In this document: positions 7,008-13,041 of the stretch, one piece after another
Layout: the number at the start of each line of letters is the position of its first letter
How positions within the stretch are numbered: position 1 is the stretch's first letter
Assembly (NCBI GenBank): GCA_947461155.1
Contig: CANHKE010000008.1
Span: forward strand, 1-13,041
Source: Cytophagaceae bacterium
GTDB lineage: Bacteria; Bacteroidota; Bacteroidia; Cytophagales; Spirosomataceae
Direction: 5' to 3'
Length of the DNA: 13,041 bases
Translations under genes and position numbers: made by a program
The notes under the pieces: model-generated
What the model was told of the DNA's origin: nothing
Seen by the model: the letters and a program-made list of their open reading frames with translations, nothing else
The model's database searches: none

Positions 7008-7077
7008 AGAGCCCGAAATTGCAAAAAAAATAGCAATTTTGATATGATTTTGCCTTTTTTTCTAGGTACAAAATGAG

Positions 7078-7085
7078 TAATTTTG
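7078..7085 (+). promoter_or_regulatory. Candidate -7 promoter element that decides the ABC-F start
   Basis: TAATTTTG matches TAnnTTTG. It lies 23 bases before the ATG at 7109 but just after the alternative ATG at 7073. If it is used, transcripts begin downstream of 7073 and only the 7109 start can be translated. A TTTG at 7049-7052 could be the -33 box, but the 25-base spacing is longer than usual. Confidence 0.4.
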
Positions 7086-7108
7086 CGCCCTATTTAATCC
7101 ATTCTTTC

Positions 7109-8722
7109 ATGTTATCAGTATCGAACGTATCCCTGCGCTTTGGGAAAAGAGTTTTATTTGAAGAAGTAAATATCAAGTTTACGGAAGGAAACTGTTATGG
7201 ACTTATTGGTGCAAATGGTGCCGGAAAGTCGACATTCTTGAAAATTCTTTCGGGTGAAATTGATTCGCAAACGGGAAGCATTAGCATGAATCCAGGTGAG
7301 CGGATGTCTATCTTAAAGCAAAATCACTTTGAATTTGAGGAGTCGCCCGTATTGCAAACCGTCATAATGGGAAACAAGCGTTTGTATGACCTGATGCTTG
7401 AAAAGGATGCCATTTACATGAAGGAGGACTTTACCGAAGCAGATGGAAATAAAGCTGCGGATTTGGAAGCTGAATTTGCTGAGTTAAATGGATGGGAAGC
7501 AGAATCGGAAGCAGCTACCTTGTTAAGTGGCTTAGGAATTAAGGAAGACTTACATTACACGTTATTACGTGATTTAAATGGTTCAGAAAAAGTGAAGGTG
7601 CTTTTGGCGCAGGCACTTTTCGGTAATCCAGATATCTTGTTATTGGATGAGCCTACAAACAACTTAGATATCGATTCTATTTTGTGGTTAGAAGGTTTCT
7701 TGCAAAATTTCAAAAATACGGTGATTGTCGTTTCTCACGATCGTCACTTCTTAGATAATGTGTGTACGCACATTGCCGATTTAGATTTTGGCAAGATTCA
7801 GCTTTACGGCGGTACTTATACTTTTTGGTATGAGTCTTCGCAATTAGCGGCACGCCAGCGTACGGATCAGAATAAAAAGACTGATGAGAAGCGGAAGGAA
7901 TTGGAGGAATTTATTCGTCGGTTCTCGGCCAACGTCGCTAAATCAAAACAAGCGACTTCACGTCAAAAAATGTTGGATAAGTTACAAGTGGATGACATTA
8001 AACCTTCGTCACGTAAATATCCATTCATTAACTTCAAACCCGAACGCGAAGCGGGCGATCAATTGTTAAGTGTTGAAAACCTATCTGCGACAACTGAGGA
8101 AGGTGTTCCTTTATTCACAAATCTTTCATTTACCATCAATAAAGGGGATAAAGTGGCATTTTTGGCGAAAGACTCCTTAGCCATTACTGCTTTATTTGAC
8201 ATTTTGATGGGTGAGGCGAAAGCGAAGTACGGTGATTTCAAATGGGGCGTTACCACGACACAAACTTATTTGCCGAACGACAACGCGAATTATTTCAAAG
8301 ATGATTCCATGAATTTAGTGGATTGGTTGCGTCAATATTCCGTGGAAAAAGACGAAAGTTTCATTCGTGGATTCTTGGGACGTATGTTGTTTTCGGGCGA
8401 AGAAGCTTTGAAAAAGTGTACGGTTATTTCAGGAGGAGAGAAGCAACGTTGTATGTTCTCACGCATGATGCTTTCTGGGGCGAATGTGCTTTTGTTTGAT
8501 GAGCCTACAAATCACTTGGACTTAGAATCCATTACAGCGTTGAATAACGGTATGGTGGAATTCCCCGGAACGATGTTATTCACTTGCCATGACCATCAAT
8601 TAACTAATACGGTAGCTAATCGTGTGATCGAATTAGGCGCTAAATCTAATTTAGATAAGTTAATGACCTACGATGAGTTCATCACTGACCCTTCGGTCAA
8701 ATCGCAGCGCGCTGCGTTATAA
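7109..8722 (+). CDS. ABC-F family ATPase, YbiT-like
   Basis: This is a soluble twin-ATPase protein of the ABC-F group, which acts on the ribosome rather than in transport. From the ATG at 7109 it has 537 residues, close to E. coli YbiT, and begins MLSVSNVSLRFGKRVLFEEV as family members do. An ATG at 7073 would add 12 unlikely residues. First ATPase domain: Walker A GANGAGKST (34-42), signature LNGSEK (156-161, not the usual LSGGEK), Walker B LLLDEPTNNLD (177-187) and H210. The charged linker spans about 240-310. Second domain: the Walker A position (349-363) reads VAFLAKDSLAITALF and lacks the GxxGxGKS/T pattern. The signature SGGEK (441-445), LLFDEPTNHLD (461-471) and H494 are intact. I recall similar degeneration in Bacteroidota relatives. 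There are no membrane segments, and antibiotic resistance is not implied. A strong terminator follows. Confidence 0.92.
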   Translation: MLSVSNVSLRFGKRVLFEEVNIKFTEGNCYGLIGANGAGKSTFLKILSGEIDSQTGSISMNPGERMSILKQNHFEFEESPVLQTVIMGNKRLYDLMLEKDAIYMKEDFTEADGNKAADLEAEFAELNGWEAESEAATLLSGLGIKEDLHYTLLRDLNGSEKVKVLLAQALFGNPDILLLDEPTNNLDIDSILWLEGFLQNFKNTVIVVSHDRHFLDNVCTHIADLDFGKIQLYGGTYTFWYESSQLAARQRTDQNKKTDEKRKELEEFIRRFSANVAKSKQATSRQKMLDKLQVDDIKPSSRKYPFINFKPEREAGDQLLSVENLSATTEEGVPLFTNLSFTINKGDKVAFLAKDSLAITALFDILMGEAKAKYGDFKWGVTTTQTYLPNDNANYFKDDSMNLVDWLRQYSVEKDESFIRGFLGRMLFSGEEALKKCTVISGGEKQRCMFSRMMLSGANVLLFDEPTNHLDLESITALNNGMVEFPGTMLFTCHDHQLTNTVANRVIELGAKSNLDKLMTYDEFITDPSVKSQRAAL

Positions 8723-8723
8723 C

Positions 8724-8758
8724 GAAAAAAGCCCTTGAAATTTTCAAGGGCTTTTTTA
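8724..8758. terminator. Bidirectional intrinsic terminator between the ABC-F and GapN genes
   Basis: GCCCTTGAA (8731-8739) and TTCAAGGGC (8743-8751) form a 9-bp stem with a 3-base loop. It is flanked by six As on the left and six Ts on the right, so each strand sees a GC-containing hairpin followed by a T run. It sits just after the ABC-F stop and just before the end of the convergent dehydrogenase gene, serving both. The last ABC-F codons also contain the palindrome CGCAGCGCGCTGCG (8703-8716), which is coding. Confidence 0.92.
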
Positions 8759-8772
8759 TTGACTGATTGTTA

Positions 8773-10395
8773 CTATAAAATAAAGCGTGTCGATAAGAAG
8801 TTCGATTGTTGGTTTTCAACAATTTGATTGACAATGTCTTTATTTAGTTGGTTTGCTTTCGTGGCAACCACCGTACGGATCGAGAACGATCGCAATGCAG
8901 CTGTAACCGATAAAGTACCTTCAGCCGAGTCTTTACGACCCGTAAAAGGGAATGAATCAGGTCCTCGTTGGCACTGCGCATTAATGTTCACACGCGACAC
9001 TTGATTGACCGTTTCATCAATCAGAGCGGATATTTGATTCACATCCGTTCCAAATATCGCGACTTGTTGGCCATGCGATGATTCGTGAATGTAATCAATT
9101 GGCGTTGCAATATCTTCAAACGGAACCACCGGAACTACAGGTCCAAATTGTTCCTCGTGCCAAACTTTCATTTTGTTTGATACTGGGTACAAAAGGGCTG
9201 GGAAGAAGATAGATTTAAAGTTCTCTCCACCATGCTTGTTGATAACTGTAGCGCCGTGTAATTTGGCATCTTCGATTAATTCCTTCAAATAGGCTGGTTT
9301 ATTAGGTTCAGGTAGTGGCGTAATTTGCACACCTGGTTCCCACATCATACCTAATTTCAAGGCTTCAATTTTTTCAGCTAATCCTTTGTTAAAGGCATCT
9401 GCCAAAGACTTATGCACAAAGATGATTTTAATCGCAGTGCATCGTTGGCCATTGAATGACAATGAACCTAATAGACATTCGTTGATGGCTACATCTAATT
9501 GAGCGCTTTCCGTAACGATTGCTGCATTTTTGGCATCCAAACCAAGTATTGCACGTAGGCGATTAACCTTCGGGTGCATTTTCTTTAGTTTATCGGCAAC
9601 TTTCGATGATCCAATTAATGTCAAGACATCAATCTTTCCAGATTCCATTAATTGAGGAATGATGGAATTTCCGCGACCATATAGCGTATTAATTACACCG
9701 GCAGGGAATGAATCTTTAAATGCTTCTAATAATGGATAGTGCAATAAGGTACCGTGTTTCGGCGGTTTGAACAGAACGGTGTTCCCCATTATTAATGCTG
9801 GTATAAGCGTCGTAAAAGTCTCATTTAATGGGTAATTGAAAGGTCCCATACACAAAACAACGCCTAAAGGTGAGCGTCTTACTTGGCCAATAATTCCTTC
9901 TTCAATTAAGAAAGTCGATGAAGTACGGTCGATATCTTTTAAAGCACCGATGGTGTCATAGATATATTGAACGGTACGATCAAATTCTTTTTGTGAGTCT
10001 GCCAAAGACTTACCAATTTCCCACATGAGTAATTTGACTACTTCATCGCGTTTTTGGATCATCTTTTGAGTGAATTTCTCCACACATTCGATTCGTTGGC
10101 TTACCGACATCGATGGCCATTCGCCACGTCCGTTGGAATATGCTTTAACACCTGCGTATAAAACTTCCATGGCATCAGTCGCATCCGTGATGGGGTAGGA
10201 GCCGATTCGTTTTTGTTCAAAACCTTTGTCGGTCTTTACATAAATGGGCGACCAAACATCTTGGGTTTTTCCTGACCATTGACGCATTTCACCATTGACC
10301 AAATATTCACGTTGTTCAATGGGATTTGTTAGGTCGAATTCTTTCGGAATTTCTGCTGCTTTTGGAAACAGCTTTTCTAGTTCACTTGCTTGCAT
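8773..10395 (-). CDS. Aldehyde dehydrogenase, GapN-type (non-phosphorylating NADP-dependent glyceraldehyde-3-phosphate dehydrogenase)
   Basis: GapN-type enzymes oxidise glyceraldehyde-3-phosphate straight to 3-phosphoglycerate and make NADPH. The 540-residue soluble protein has the aldehyde dehydrogenase fold. The oxyanion-hole Asn is N187 in GPFNYPLN, the cofactor-region lysine is K210 in FKPPKHG, the catalytic Cys is C319 in NGQRCTA (315-321, the GapN form) and E415 lies in HEEQFGPV. The segment that normally reads ELGGKDA reads GLDAKNA (285-291): the position of the general-base Glu is G285, and the nearest acid is D287. Length is above the usual 475-500 residues, with extra sequence at both ends. 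The ATG at 10395-10393 gives MQASELEKLF. The gene is monocistronic between an AT-rich leader and the shared terminator. Membership of the superfamily is certain; the exact substrate is inferred. Confidence 0.85.
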   Translation of the reverse strand: MQASELEKLFPKAAEIPKEFDLTNPIEQREYLVNGEMRQWSGKTQDVWSPIYVKTDKGFEQKRIGSYPITDATDAMEVLYAGVKAYSNGRGEWPSMSVSQRIECVEKFTQKMIQKRDEVVKLLMWEIGKSLADSQKEFDRTVQYIYDTIGALKDIDRTSSTFLIEEGIIGQVRRSPLGVVLCMGPFNYPLNETFTTLIPALIMGNTVLFKPPKHGTLLHYPLLEAFKDSFPAGVINTLYGRGNSIIPQLMESGKIDVLTLIGSSKVADKLKKMHPKVNRLRAILGLDAKNAAIVTESAQLDVAINECLLGSLSFNGQRCTAIKIIFVHKSLADAFNKGLAEKIEALKLGMMWEPGVQITPLPEPNKPAYLKELIEDAKLHGATVINKHGGENFKSIFFPALLYPVSNKMKVWHEEQFGPVVPVVPFEDIATPIDYIHESSHGQQVAIFGTDVNQISALIDETVNQVSRVNINAQCQRGPDSFPFTGRKDSAEGTLSVTAALRSFSIRTVVATKANQLNKDIVNQIVENQQSNFLSTRFIL

Positions 10396-10513
10396 TTTGC
10401 TTCATCAAAATTTAGTGATGCAAATTTCAGCTATTTGTAAATTTCTACGAAAGCGATGGATTGAATATTTGAATAATGCTATGAATTTTGGAAAATGTTC
10501 AAATTTTAAACGT

Positions 10514-10699
10514 TTATTTTTCCAATTTTAATAGGTGTTTTCTCCGAATCTGATTGATCTTGAATTTTTTCTGATCCGTAAAACTGTTTGGGCTTGATTG
10601 ATCGAATAGATATTTCCATTGGGCATATATGGTATTATCTCCAGCCGAAAAGGAAGATTCATCGATGTTTTTAGAAAGTAGATATTCGCTAAACGTCAT
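10514..10699 (-). CDS. Small conserved-looking protein, 61 residues, function unknown
   Basis: The ATG at 10699-10697 lies inside the last codons of the MFS gene (11-base overlap, different frame), so translation is probably coupled. The product begins MTFSEYLLSKNIDESSF and ends with a basic segment, SFTDQKKFKINQIRRKHLL. It has no signal peptide, membrane segment or cysteine. I recall short Bacteroidota proteins with the same pattern: an acidic N-terminal helix with a Y-L-x-x-K-x-I-D element, then a W/F-rich middle and a SFTxQKxFxINxIRR ending. No function is known to me. The overlap and the amphipathic, charged composition support a real gene. 118 bases without a clear gene separate it from the GapN-like gene; that gap holds only a weak ATTTGAA/TTCAAAT inverted repeat (10467-10504). 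Confidence 0.7.
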   Translation of the reverse strand: MTFSEYLLSKNIDESSFSAGDNTIYAQWKYLFDQSSPNSFTDQKKFKINQIRRKHLLKLEK

Positions 10700-11870
10700 T
10701 ATTTTGCCAATTATGGTTGTACTTTAATAGAAATAGAAAAGCGATGATAGCTAGAATTCCGCTCATTAAAAATGGAAGCGGAATATTTGTTGCAATACCT
10801 TGGTAGATTTGACCTGCGACTAATGCGCCTAGACCGATGCCAACTTCTAAGGCGATATACATGGTTGCCATCGCGCGCCCCATGTGATTTTTGTTTGCTA
10901 AATCTGTTGTCCAAGCCGCCAACGTAGGAGTATTAAAGCCCCAAGCAAATCCGAAAAGAATGGCAGATGTGATGACGGTCAACGGACTAGGCGTCAGCAT
11001 CATTAAAAACATCGCGATAGCAAGAACGAGCGCCGAATAGAGTAGCACGGGAATGCGGCCATATTTGTCAGATGTTTTCGAAAAGAAGATGCGGACTACG
11101 ATCGAAGAAATGGTGTAGATTGTAAAATAGAGTCCTTTATTGTGCCAGCCAATTAGTTTAGAAACATCAGGCATTAAGGTGACCACTACACCAGATGAAA
11201 ATGAAACAAATAACATAATCCAAAAAACGGGAATGATGTTGGGTTCAAATACATCTTTCCATCCGATTTTAAAGAGCTTGAGCGATAATTTGGATTTCAT
11301 GTTTTTGGGAAGTGTTTCCTTCATGCGCATTAAAATCAAAATGGAAAACAAGGCAAAAAGGGATGAAATCCAAAACATTTCACGCAGGCCAATTTCTGAT
11401 GCTAAATAACTTCCAATGGCTGGTCCGATGGACATACCCGTTGCTGTAAAAATGCCTAATCCGCCTTGTGCTTCTCCGCGTCTGTTTTCAGGAATGATAT
11501 CTGCGACATAGGCTGCTGTGGCCGTTGGCTTCGTGCCCGTCGACATGCCATGTACGAAGCGTAGAAATAAGAAACCTTGAACTGTGTGAATGATTGGGTA
11601 AAGGCCCCCACATAAAAAGCAAACAAGTGAACCAAACGCCATCACGGGAATTCGACCAATATGATCGGTTAATTTTCCGGAGAATGGTCGGCTTAACCCC
11701 GCGGTCAACGTAAATAAAGCGATGGTATATCCGATGTATTCTTTTCCCCCAAGACTAGCTAAATAATCGGGTAATTCGGGAATAATCATGGAAAAACTTG
11801 CCGAGAATAGAAAATTACTCAAGCAAAGAAGTCCAAAGTTTAACGTGTATATCGAAGCGGGTTTTTCCAT
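10689..11870 (-). CDS. MFS transporter
   Basis: This 393-residue inner-membrane protein has about 12 hydrophobic segments, normal for the major facilitator superfamily. The loop between segments 2 and 3 carries motif A as GKLTDHIGRIPVM (65-77). LRFVHGMSTG (about 103-112) is the motif B region, with R104, and the next loop reads PENRRGEAQG (127-136). In the second half the equivalent loop reads SKTSDKYGRIPVL. These features fit a proton-driven exporter of the drug or metabolite-efflux kind; the substrate cannot be read. Its ATG (11870-11868) shares one base with the stop of the upstream MMPL-type gene (TAATG), and the 61-residue gene overlaps its 3' end. The three are therefore likely one operon, perhaps serving export. 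Confidence 0.9.
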   Translation of the reverse strand: MEKPASIYTLNFGLLCLSNFLFSASFSMIIPELPDYLASLGGKEYIGYTIALFTLTAGLSRPFSGKLTDHIGRIPVMAFGSLVCFLCGGLYPIIHTVQGFLFLRFVHGMSTGTKPTATAAYVADIIPENRRGEAQGGLGIFTATGMSIGPAIGSYLASEIGLREMFWISSLFALFSILILMRMKETLPKNMKSKLSLKLFKIGWKDVFEPNIIPVFWIMLFVSFSSGVVVTLMPDVSKLIGWHNKGLYFTIYTISSIVVRIFFSKTSDKYGRIPVLLYSALVLAIAMFLMMLTPSPLTVITSAILFGFAWGFNTPTLAAWTTDLANKNHMGRAMATMYIALEVGIGLGALVAGQIYQGIATNIPLPFLMSGILAIIAFLFLLKYNHNWQNNDV

Positions 11871-13041
11871 TAAATTTCTTCGATAATGGATTTGGTTTCC
11901 TTTTTATTCATGCCCATTAAAAATGCAGGAAGCAAAATGAGGTTACAAATCATGGCCATCAATAATGTGATGGATACCAGGATGCCTAAGGCTTGCGTCC
12001 CTTTAAAGGTAGATGCGGTGAAAATAAAGAATCCGAAAAATAAAATCATGGCCGTATAAAACATAGACACCCCTGTTTTTTGGATTGTTATTTGAACGGC
12101 TTTGGCTACGTTGTTTGAATTTTTCAGCCATTCTTCTTTGTATCGCGTTAAGAAATAGATGGTTCCATCACTTGAAATACCGAAGGCGATGGAGAAAATT
12201 AAAATGGTACTAGGTTTTAATGCGATATGGAAGAAGCCCATTAATCCTGCGGTGATGATTAGGGGAATTAAAGATGGGATGGTGGAGATGATGACCATTT
12301 TCCAGCTACGGAATAGTAAGGCCATTAAGATGCAAATTAACAGGATGGCCGTAATTGTGCTTTCGATTAGGTTGGTTTGTAAATAGGCCGTTTGAAATGC
12401 GTAAATCACGGAATTTCCAGTGATTTTGGCATCATATACTCGCTTATCGGATGCTGGCAATATTTCACCTGATTCACTGTCTGTGCGAAAAATAGAATCA
12501 ATTTTAGGTTGAAGTTCGTCGTATAGTTTTTGCGTTTTAACCGTTCCTACATCAGCCATTTGAAAACTAATACGCGTAAACTGCTTTTCTTTATCCAAGA
12601 ACCCGGCGAACATATTTTGTTTTCCTTGGAGGCTTCCTTGATAATCGTTCAATTTTGATAATTCATCGATTCCCGGCAGGGTAAAATATTTCGGATCACC
12701 TCCTCGATATACCTGATATAAATATTTAGTTGCGGTTAGCAGTGAAATCCCTTGCGTAAATTCAGGATGTAGGCCTACCAACTTCTCGGTCCGTTTAATT
12801 TTTGCCAATATTTCAGGCGAAAGCGCTCTGCCTGATTCGTGTGCATCGATGGATATTTCAAAGGGCATTACCCCTTTGAAATGTGTTTCTATGAATTTTA
12901 AATCGGTATAGATAGTATTTTCGCGCGGTAAATCATCCACGATAAATCCGATTGCTTCGATTTTACTCAAGCCATATGTTGAAATAATGAGAAGTACGCC
13001 AATAATCCCATAGATAACCTTGCGGCGTTGAAATACCCAAA
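11870..13041 (-). CDS. RND/MMPL-family transporter, C-terminal half (5' end outside the window)
   Basis: The frame is open to the right edge: 13039-12971 encodes WVFQRRKVIYGIIGVLLIIS and four more residues, so the TTG at 12970 is not the start. About 389 codons are visible. The order is: a membrane segment at the edge, an extracytoplasmic domain of about 190 residues beginning KIEAIGFIVDDLPRENTIY, then a cluster of about five membrane segments (from about nucleotide 12380 down to 11900). The fourth-segment motif reads GISSDGTIYFLTRYKEE, with D at nucleotides 12169-12167 and G in place of the second acid often seen (DD). This is the second half of a duplicated RND module as found in MMPL/HpnN-like exporters of lipids or hydrophobic compounds. 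The substrate is unknown. Its stop TAA shares a base with the MFS start. Partial only because the window ends. Confidence 0.88.
   Translation of the reverse strand, partial: WVFQRRKVIYGIIGVLLIISTYGLSKIEAIGFIVDDLPRENTIYTDLKFIETHFKGVMPFEISIDAHESGRALSPEILAKIKRTEKLVGLHPEFTQGISLLTATKYLYQVYRGGDPKYFTLPGIDELSKLNDYQGSLQGKQNMFAGFLDKEKQFTRISFQMADVGTVKTQKLYDELQPKIDSIFRTDSESGEILPASDKRVYDAKITGNSVIYAFQTAYLQTNLIESTITAILLICILMALLFRSWKMVIISTIPSLIPLIITAGLMGFFHIALKPSTILIFSIAFGISSDGTIYFLTRYKEEWLKNSNNVAKAVQITIQKTGVSMFYTAMILFFGFFIFTASTFKGTQALGILVSITLLMAMICNLILLPAFLMGMNKKETKSIIEEI

Noticed and set aside
8703..8716. Palindrome CGCAGCGCGCTGCG as a regulatory hairpin
   Set aside because: It is explained by the final codons of the ABC-F gene and lies just before a much stronger terminator.
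10403..10420. CATCA-N8-TGATG inverted repeat just upstream of the GapN-like gene as an operator
   Set aside because: The arms are only five bases, there is no second copy in the window, and no regulator gene is adjacent.

Overview
The window reads as chromosomal housekeeping DNA from a low-to-mid GC member of the Bacteroidota. A Cytophagales-like freshwater or soil bacterium is my best guess, by inference only. The support is the Bacteroidota-typical gene set (DUF3822 protein next to coaD, an N-terminally extended NUDIX protein next to pyrE, a YbiT-type ABC-F protein, a small MerR regulator, a GapN-like dehydrogenase), AT-rich leaders without strong Shine-Dalgarno sequences, and several TAnnTTTG boxes of the Bacteroidota -7 promoter type in the divergent intergenic regions. 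No rRNA, tRNA, CRISPR array, insertion sequence, integrase or attachment site was seen.

Layout, left to right. Positions 1-65 (minus) hold the first 22 codons of a gene that leaves the window; its start resembles that of Bacteroidota RecD/ExoV-type helicases. Next is full-length alaS (minus), then a divergent promoter region. A MerR-type regulator and dprA follow on the plus strand. dprA meets pyrE (minus) tail to tail with 1 base between the stop codons, and a likely pyrE terminator lies inside the dprA 3' end. pyrE diverges from a NUDIX gene (plus), whose 3' end overlaps coaD (minus) by 22 bases. coaD is the second gene of a tightly coupled DUF3822-coaD pair (minus). This pair diverges from a YbiT-like ABC-F ATPase (plus), which shares a clear bidirectional terminator with a GapN-type aldehyde dehydrogenase (minus). 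The right end is a minus-strand operon: an RND/MMPL-type exporter (5' end outside the window), an MFS transporter (stop and start share one base) and a 61-residue small protein that overlaps the MFS gene by 11 bases.

The genes cover translation (alaS, the ABC-F factor), DNA uptake and recombination (dprA, perhaps the left-edge helicase), pyrimidine and CoA synthesis (pyrE, coaD), NADPH-linked triose oxidation (GapN type) and membrane export. I found no defence island or clearly new system. The items most worth a second look are the unusual catalytic-glutamate region of the GapN-like enzyme, the degenerate second ATP site of the ABC-F protein, the overlapping 61-residue protein, the pyrE terminator inside dprA, and the start-codon-enclosing stem at the left edge. 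All intergenic stretches are shorter than 300 bases.
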